Source of the DNA: an uncultured Hyphomonas sp.
GTDB taxonomy: Bacteria; Pseudomonadota; Alphaproteobacteria; Caulobacterales; Hyphomonadaceae
Direction of reading: 5' to 3'
DNA: 64,000 bases
Assembly: GCF_963675305.1 (NCBI RefSeq)
Contig: NZ_OY776147.1
Location: forward strand, 1,550,001 to 1,614,000
The notes beneath the pieces were generated by a model. That model saw nothing but the letters and a program-made list of their open reading frames with translations, was not told the origin of the DNA and searched no databases. Below, in pieces: positions 60,624 through 64,000 of the stretch (position 1 is its first letter; the number at the start of each line of letters is the position of its first letter). Position numbers and translations under genes: made by a program.

Positions 60624-61252
60624 GTGAACAAAGACTGATCCACCTCGTCGACGATGATGATGCTGTAAGGCATTCGGCCAGCTTCATGCTTCGCCATGCC
60701 GGATTCGCCGTAAAGACCTATTCAGATGGCGTGGCGTTTCTTGAAGTCGCCGACGATGCGCAAGCTGGCTGCATCCTGCTGGATGTACAGATGCCGCGCA
60801 TGGACGGACTGGAAGTTCAGGAGCAGCTCAACGCCAAGGGAATCGCCATGCCGGTCATCGTTCTGACCGGACATGGAGACGTGAATGTCGCGGTTAAAGC
60901 CATGAAGGCCGGCGCTGTGGATTTCGTCGAAAAACCCTATGAAAAACAAACGCTTGTTGAGGCGCTCAATCGCGCGTTCCAGCGTCTTCAGGAGCGCTCC
61001 GAACGCGATCTCCTGGTGGATGAGGCCCGTGGAAAGATAGAGCATCTCACACCGCGAGAGCGTGAGGTTCTTGAGGGCCTGGTTGATGGACACACAAACA
61101 AGTCCATAGCCGATACTCTGGATATCTCTCCTCGCACCGTTGAGATCCACCGGGCGAACTTGATGGAGAAACTCGGCGCGACCAGTCTCTCGGGTGTCCT
61201 GCGTATCGCCTTCGCGGCCGGGATTGGCTTTCAGGGCAAGGTTACGGACTAG
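60620..61252 (+). CDS. fixJ: response regulator FixJ
   Basis: A 210-residue regulator: receiver domain with the acidic pocket HLVDDDDAVR, phospho-acceptor in CILLDVQMPRMDG (about Asp54) and Lys in FVEKPYEK, followed by a LuxR-type domain LTPREREVLEGLVDGHTNKSIA. FixLJ switches on fixK and thereby cco genes at low oxygen. The start overlaps the fixL stop. No fixK gene is in the window. Confidence 0.95.
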   Translation: MSEQRLIHLVDDDDAVRHSASFMLRHAGFAVKTYSDGVAFLEVADDAQAGCILLDVQMPRMDGLEVQEQLNAKGIAMPVIVLTGHGDVNVAVKAMKAGAVDFVEKPYEKQTLVEALNRAFQRLQERSERDLLVDEARGKIEHLTPREREVLEGLVDGHTNKSIADTLDISPRTVEIHRANLMEKLGATSLSGVLRIAFAAGIGFQGKVTD

Positions 61253-61318
61253 TACCTAAAGACAGAGACCGGCCGTTCCGCCAACATACAGGCTCGATAA
61301 TCCTGTTGTTGGGTGGCC

Positions 61319-61744
61319 ATGTCGAACGCTTTGCTGAACAGACCAAAAAATGTTGCCGTCATTGACGACAGCGATGCTGTGCGGCGGTCTTTATCACTAT
61401 TGCTGACCGCAAGAGGCTACGCGGCGATGGCATTCGCCACAGGAGCCGAATTTCTCAAATCTCCACTGAAGGGATCCTTCGATTTCCTGTTGATCGATTA
61501 CAAGATGGAAGATCTCTCAGGCGTCGATGTTTTGAACGCTCTCAGAGGGGAGGGCGTGGATACGCCGGCAGCAATGGTCTCGGGGTGGGAAACGTCGGGA
61601 CTGGAGCGCCTGGCGATTGAGGCCGGATTTGCGGCATTCATTCGCAAGCCGATGCTGGACCATATTCTGTTCTCACTCATCGGTCCTCCGCTAGGCGGGG
61701 AAGGGGTGCCGCGCCGGCGCCCGAAAGCCGAAGGCGCAGCTTAA
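61319..61744 (+). CDS. single-domain response regulator near fixLJ (possible FixT-like role)
   Basis: A 141-residue protein made of one receiver domain, with VAVIDDSDAVRRSLSLLL at the N terminus, the phospho-acceptor in LLIDYKMEDLSG (about Asp58) and Lys in FIRKPML, plus a short Pro/Arg-rich tail. There is no output domain. It lies 66 nt after fixJ on the same strand. In Caulobacter a single receiver, FixT, inhibits FixL; whether this is its counterpart is inference from position and architecture. A GTG at 61313 is an alternative start. Confidence 0.78.
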   Translation: MSNALLNRPKNVAVIDDSDAVRRSLSLLLTARGYAAMAFATGAEFLKSPLKGSFDFLLIDYKMEDLSGVDVLNALRGEGVDTPAAMVSGWETSGLERLAIEAGFAAFIRKPMLDHILFSLIGPPLGGEGVPRRRPKAEGAA

Positions 61745-61952
61745 CAAAACCTTTCACGCTGATGTCCAGCCCACATGTTGCCGGTGAGAGCTGCAGGCGT
61801 TGACCGCTGACTGCTTTGATGGCGACCAGTGCATGACGGGATCAGGCCGCTCGAACCGACAGCGATAAGGTCCGGATGTTGTTGGGCTTTTATGTCCCCA
61901 AGTCGCATAATCATCATTATGGGAAATTAGATTATAGCGCGCAGTGGTGCTT
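61745..61952. other. 208-nt intergenic region at the convergence of fix genes and the holB operon
   Basis: This gap contains no supportable gene. Its only clear feature is the dif-like site at 61900-61927; the stretch around it (61880-61952) is markedly AT-richer than the neighbours. I saw no obvious terminator for either flanking operon. Confidence 0.6.
61900..61927 (+). other. dif: candidate dif site (XerC/XerD chromosome dimer resolution)
   Basis: A 28-bp element with two 11-bp arms around a 6-bp centre: AAGTCGCATAA (61900-61910), TCATCA (61911-61916), TTATGGGAAAT (61917-61927). Against E. coli dif as I recall it (GGTGCGCATAA, TGTATA, TTATGTTAAAT), the XerC-side arm matches 7 of 11 and the XerD-side arm 9 of 11, with the core CATAA-N6-TTATG intact. 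It lies between convergent operons in an AT-rich gap, as expected near a terminus. Confidence 0.7.
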
Positions 61953-62756
61953 TTATTTTATCTCTAAGATCATCCCGTCGAAGCCAGGCTCCACGGATTT
62001 GGGGAGCTCCCTCTTCAGCGTCTCATAATCCAGATCCACGTGCATATTGGTCAGTACGGCGGCTCGGGGTTTGAGTTCAGCGATCCAGTCCAGCGCTTTC
62101 GCGACGTTGGCGTGCGTCGGATGGTCGGTATAGCGCAGCGCATCGATCACCAGCGTATCCAGGCCTTCAAGCACAGTTTTCGTACGCTCGGGCAAATCGC
62201 TGACATCATTGCAATAAGCGAAATTGTTTATCCTGAAGCCGAGGCAGCGGATGCGCCCGTGCTCCATGTCGACCGGCAATATCGTGACATTGCCGCCTGC
62301 TCCGGAAATCTCGAATGGCGTGTACGGCGTTATATCGGGCTGAAGGTCGAGTATGGGTGGATAGCCGCCCATGCCTTCAAAGCAGTAATCGAACCGCTTT
62401 GTCAGGATGTCCCGTGTCGCGGCATTCATGAAAGTTGGCAATGCAGCACGTTGGCGGATGACCAGCGGCCTGACATCATCTATCCCATGCACCTGATCCG
62501 CATGCTCGTGAGTATAGACGAGCGCGTCCAAACGGGTGACGCCTGCGTCCAGAAGCTGTTCGCGCAAGTCAGGCGAAGTGTCGATGAGCACAGACGTTAC
62601 GCCGCCGCTCCCGTCGTCCTTTTCGATCAGCACACAGCAACGCCGCCGCCGGTTTTTTGGTTCTTTCGGATCGCAAGCGCCCCAGTCTCCACCGACACGC
62701 GGGACCCCGCCGGAAGAACCGGTCCCGAGCAGCGTACAGCGAAATCCTGCACTCAT
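61953..62756 (-). CDS. MBL-fold metallohydrolase (PhnP-like)
   Basis: A 267-residue metallo-beta-lactamase-fold protein. It begins with CTLLGTGSSGGVPRVGGDWG and has the zinc motif YTHEHADQVHGIDD, a later metal-site HGRIRCLGF and DALRYTDHPTHAN. Such PhnP-like phosphodiesterase relatives are regularly found after tatD and holB in alphaproteobacteria; the substrate is unknown. The start overlaps the stop of the TatD-family gene (ATGA). Confidence 0.9.
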   Translation of the reverse strand: MSAGFRCTLLGTGSSGGVPRVGGDWGACDPKEPKNRRRRCCVLIEKDDGSGGVTSVLIDTSPDLREQLLDAGVTRLDALVYTHEHADQVHGIDDVRPLVIRQRAALPTFMNAATRDILTKRFDYCFEGMGGYPPILDLQPDITPYTPFEISGAGGNVTILPVDMEHGRIRCLGFRINNFAYCNDVSDLPERTKTVLEGLDTLVIDALRYTDHPTHANVAKALDWIAELKPRAAVLTNMHVDLDYETLKRELPKSVEPGFDGMILEIK

Positions 62757-63529
62757 TGTTGGGTTACCTTGGCGAACAGCCGAACAGCATTTTCATCCGT
62801 TATCCGCTTGATCTCATCGACAGGCATGTCTTTCAGGGTCGCCAGCGCCTCTGCCACATGGGCCAGGTAAGCTGGTTCGTTGCGCCGCCCGCGCATTGGG
62901 ACTGGAGCCAGATAAGGGCAATCCGTTTCAAGAATAATCCTCTCGATCGGAACGTCCGCTATGACCGCCCGGACTTCTTTCGCGCTCTTGAATGAAAGAA
63001 TTCCGGATACAGACACATAGGCGCCAAGAGACAGCGCTCTCTGAGCGAGATCCGGGCCACCTGTGTAGCAATGCAGCAATGGTTGGAATGGGCTCTTTTG
63101 AAATTCTTCCTCCAGTATATCAGCCATCAACTCGTCAGCTTCGCGCGTATGAAGGATCAGAGGCAGGCCAGTGTCCCGTGCAGCGGATATGTGTTTGCGC
63201 AGGCTGGTCACCTGGTCATCCTCAGCGCTGTACCCGTAGTGAAAATCGAGCCCCGTTTCGCCAATGGCAACCACTTCCGGATTCGATGCGGCCTGTATGA
63301 GCGTCTCAACCGTCAGATCCGGAAAGTCTTTTGCGTGATGCGGGTGCACGCCGGCAGAACACCAAATGTCTTCATGAGAACGGGCGATGGCCAGGACAGA
63401 CTCGAAATTGTCAAACCGGTCGCAAATGGCGAGAAACCTTGTCACACCGGCTTCGCGGGCGCGTTCAAGCACCTCTTCCAGGTCGTCTGCGAAAGGTTCG
63501 CCGTGCAAATTGACGTGGGTATCAAACAT
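62753..63529 (-). CDS. TatD family metal-dependent hydrolase
   Basis: A 258-residue amidohydrolase-fold protein. Motifs: the N-terminal FDTHVNLHGE, CSAGVHPHHAKDF, AIGETGLDFHYGYS, LILHTREADELM, LLHCYTGG and ILETDCPYLAPVPMRGRRNEPAYL (split). Canonical TatD proteins have HxH (SHCHLD) at the first position; here the second His is Asn (THVNL), a variant I recall in related alphaproteobacterial proteins. It lies 13 nt downstream of holB. Confidence 0.92.
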   Translation of the reverse strand: MFDTHVNLHGEPFADDLEEVLERAREAGVTRFLAICDRFDNFESVLAIARSHEDIWCSAGVHPHHAKDFPDLTVETLIQAASNPEVVAIGETGLDFHYGYSAEDDQVTSLRKHISAARDTGLPLILHTREADELMADILEEEFQKSPFQPLLHCYTGGPDLAQRALSLGAYVSVSGILSFKSAKEVRAVIADVPIERIILETDCPYLAPVPMRGRRNEPAYLAHVAEALATLKDMPVDEIKRITDENAVRLFAKVTQQ

Positions 63530-63542
63530 GGGTCTCGATCAC

Positions 63543-64000
63543 TCAACGGCCAGATGCTGACAAAAGTCCGGAGATCAGTTTCGCTGCAGCCTGCTCGGGA
63601 TCCATATTCAGTTCGCCAACCTCTCCGACCAGCTTCACGGTGCTCAGCCACACCCGGGACTTCTGAGGTGCCTCTGTTGCGTCTTCCGCAAGCTTTGCCA
63701 GCACTTCGTCCCGGAATGCCGCGAACGCCGTCTGGTCTATGCCCGCTGCCTGTATAGCCCGCGTTACGAGCGCGTCATTTGGCCGGGGCATGGAGGTCAT
63801 CAGTGTGCGGGCGGCGTTGGCAGCAATGCGGCAGGTTTCGGAAGCTCTCTCCACAGCCAGTCCGGGACGGCCATGCCGGATTGCAGAAACGTCTCCCTCA
63901 TAGCCCTGAAGCTTCAATACCTCAGACATCTCTTCCTTGTTCAGAGTGTGGACCCGGAGCGTGCGGCAGCGCGAGCGGATCGTTGGGAGGACCGGGCGGG
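63543..64000 (-). CDS. holB: DNA polymerase III delta' subunit, C-terminal part (5' end outside window)
   Basis: The frame is open through the right edge; about 151 codons are visible. The segment RPVLPTIRSRCRTLRV just inside the edge contains the LPTIRSRC motif typical of the AAA+ clamp-loader subunit delta'. An internal Met (63929) would give a 128-residue product, but the motif lies upstream of it and in the same frame, so that is not the start. The C terminus ends KLISGLLSASGR. It leads the holB-tatD-MBL operon. Confidence 0.9.
   Translation of the reverse strand, partial: RPVLPTIRSRCRTLRVHTLNKEEMSEVLKLQGYEGDVSAIRHGRPGLAVERASETCRIAANAARTLMTSMPRPNDALVTRAIQAAGIDQTAFAAFRDEVLAKLAEDATEAPQKSRVWLSTVKLVGEVGELNMDPEQAAAKLISGLLSASGR

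Overview
The window is a GC-rich, densely packed stretch of chromosome from an alphaproteobacterium. It looks most like the Caulobacterales/Hyphomonadaceae (Hyphomonas-like). The evidence is a fused ispDF, the dusB-ntrB-ntrC-ntrY-ntrX-trkA-trkH-hfq-hflX order, a histidine tRNA of the alphaproteobacterial type (no encoded G-1, A73), a lipoyl domain on the pyruvate dehydrogenase E1 beta chain, an eno-ftsB-pdhABC order, a ccoNOQPGHIS cluster facing fixLJ, and TTAACC half-sites of the CtrA type before the ftsB-like gene. The taxonomic call is an inference from gene content. I saw no insertion sequence, prophage, CRISPR array or toxin island.

Layout. 1-2.3 kb (minus strand): ispDF, an enoyl-CoA hydratase and a cut-off CinA-family gene. 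2.4-14.1 kb (plus): dusB, two nitrogen-type two-component pairs, potassium uptake (trkA, trkH), hfq and hflX; mazG lies tail-to-tail. 15.1-18 kb: a sugar-acid kinase and an SMP-30 family protein, secE-nusG, then tRNA-His. 18.2-19.4 kb: an OmpA-family protein with a 31-proline linker. 19.5-25.2 kb: an arginine succinyltransferase (ast) operon with an M20 hydrolase in place of AstE. 25.2-30.3 kb: little-known genes (a degenerate DUF3089-like protein, a DUF6285/phosphotransferase pair, a DUF502 membrane protein) and recG. 30.4-38.9 kb: sdhE, mfd, a degenerate GGDEF protein, an alpha-methylacyl-CoA racemase-type enzyme, a phosphatase, a possible small RNA and a lipoprotein dipeptidase. 39-46.4 kb: rpmF, eno, an ftsB-like gene and the pyruvate dehydrogenase genes. 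46.5-51.1 kb: a lipoprotein, an unusual NRAMP-fold transporter and the 5-oxoprolinase genes pxpABC. 51.1-59 kb (minus): cbb3 oxidase and its assembly factors. 59.1-61.7 kb (plus): a small Cys-rich membrane protein, heme-PAS FixL, FixJ and a lone receiver. 61.9-64 kb (minus): a metallo-beta-lactamase protein, a TatD-family protein and the C-terminal part of holB.

Most genes are housekeeping. The best candidates for something new are: a dif-like chromosome dimer resolution site at 61900-61927, where plus- and minus-strand genes converge; an NRAMP-fold transporter that has lost the metal ligands and sits inside a 5-oxoproline operon; an NtrC without the sigma-54 GAFTGA loop; an M20 hydrolase probably standing in for AstE; a 25-codon ORF coupled to pdhB; an SMP-30 protein and a PdhC with altered active-site residues; and four convergent gene pairs that all overlap by exactly 4 nt at their stop codons. 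No calculation or database search was run; all family calls come from motif and length recognition.
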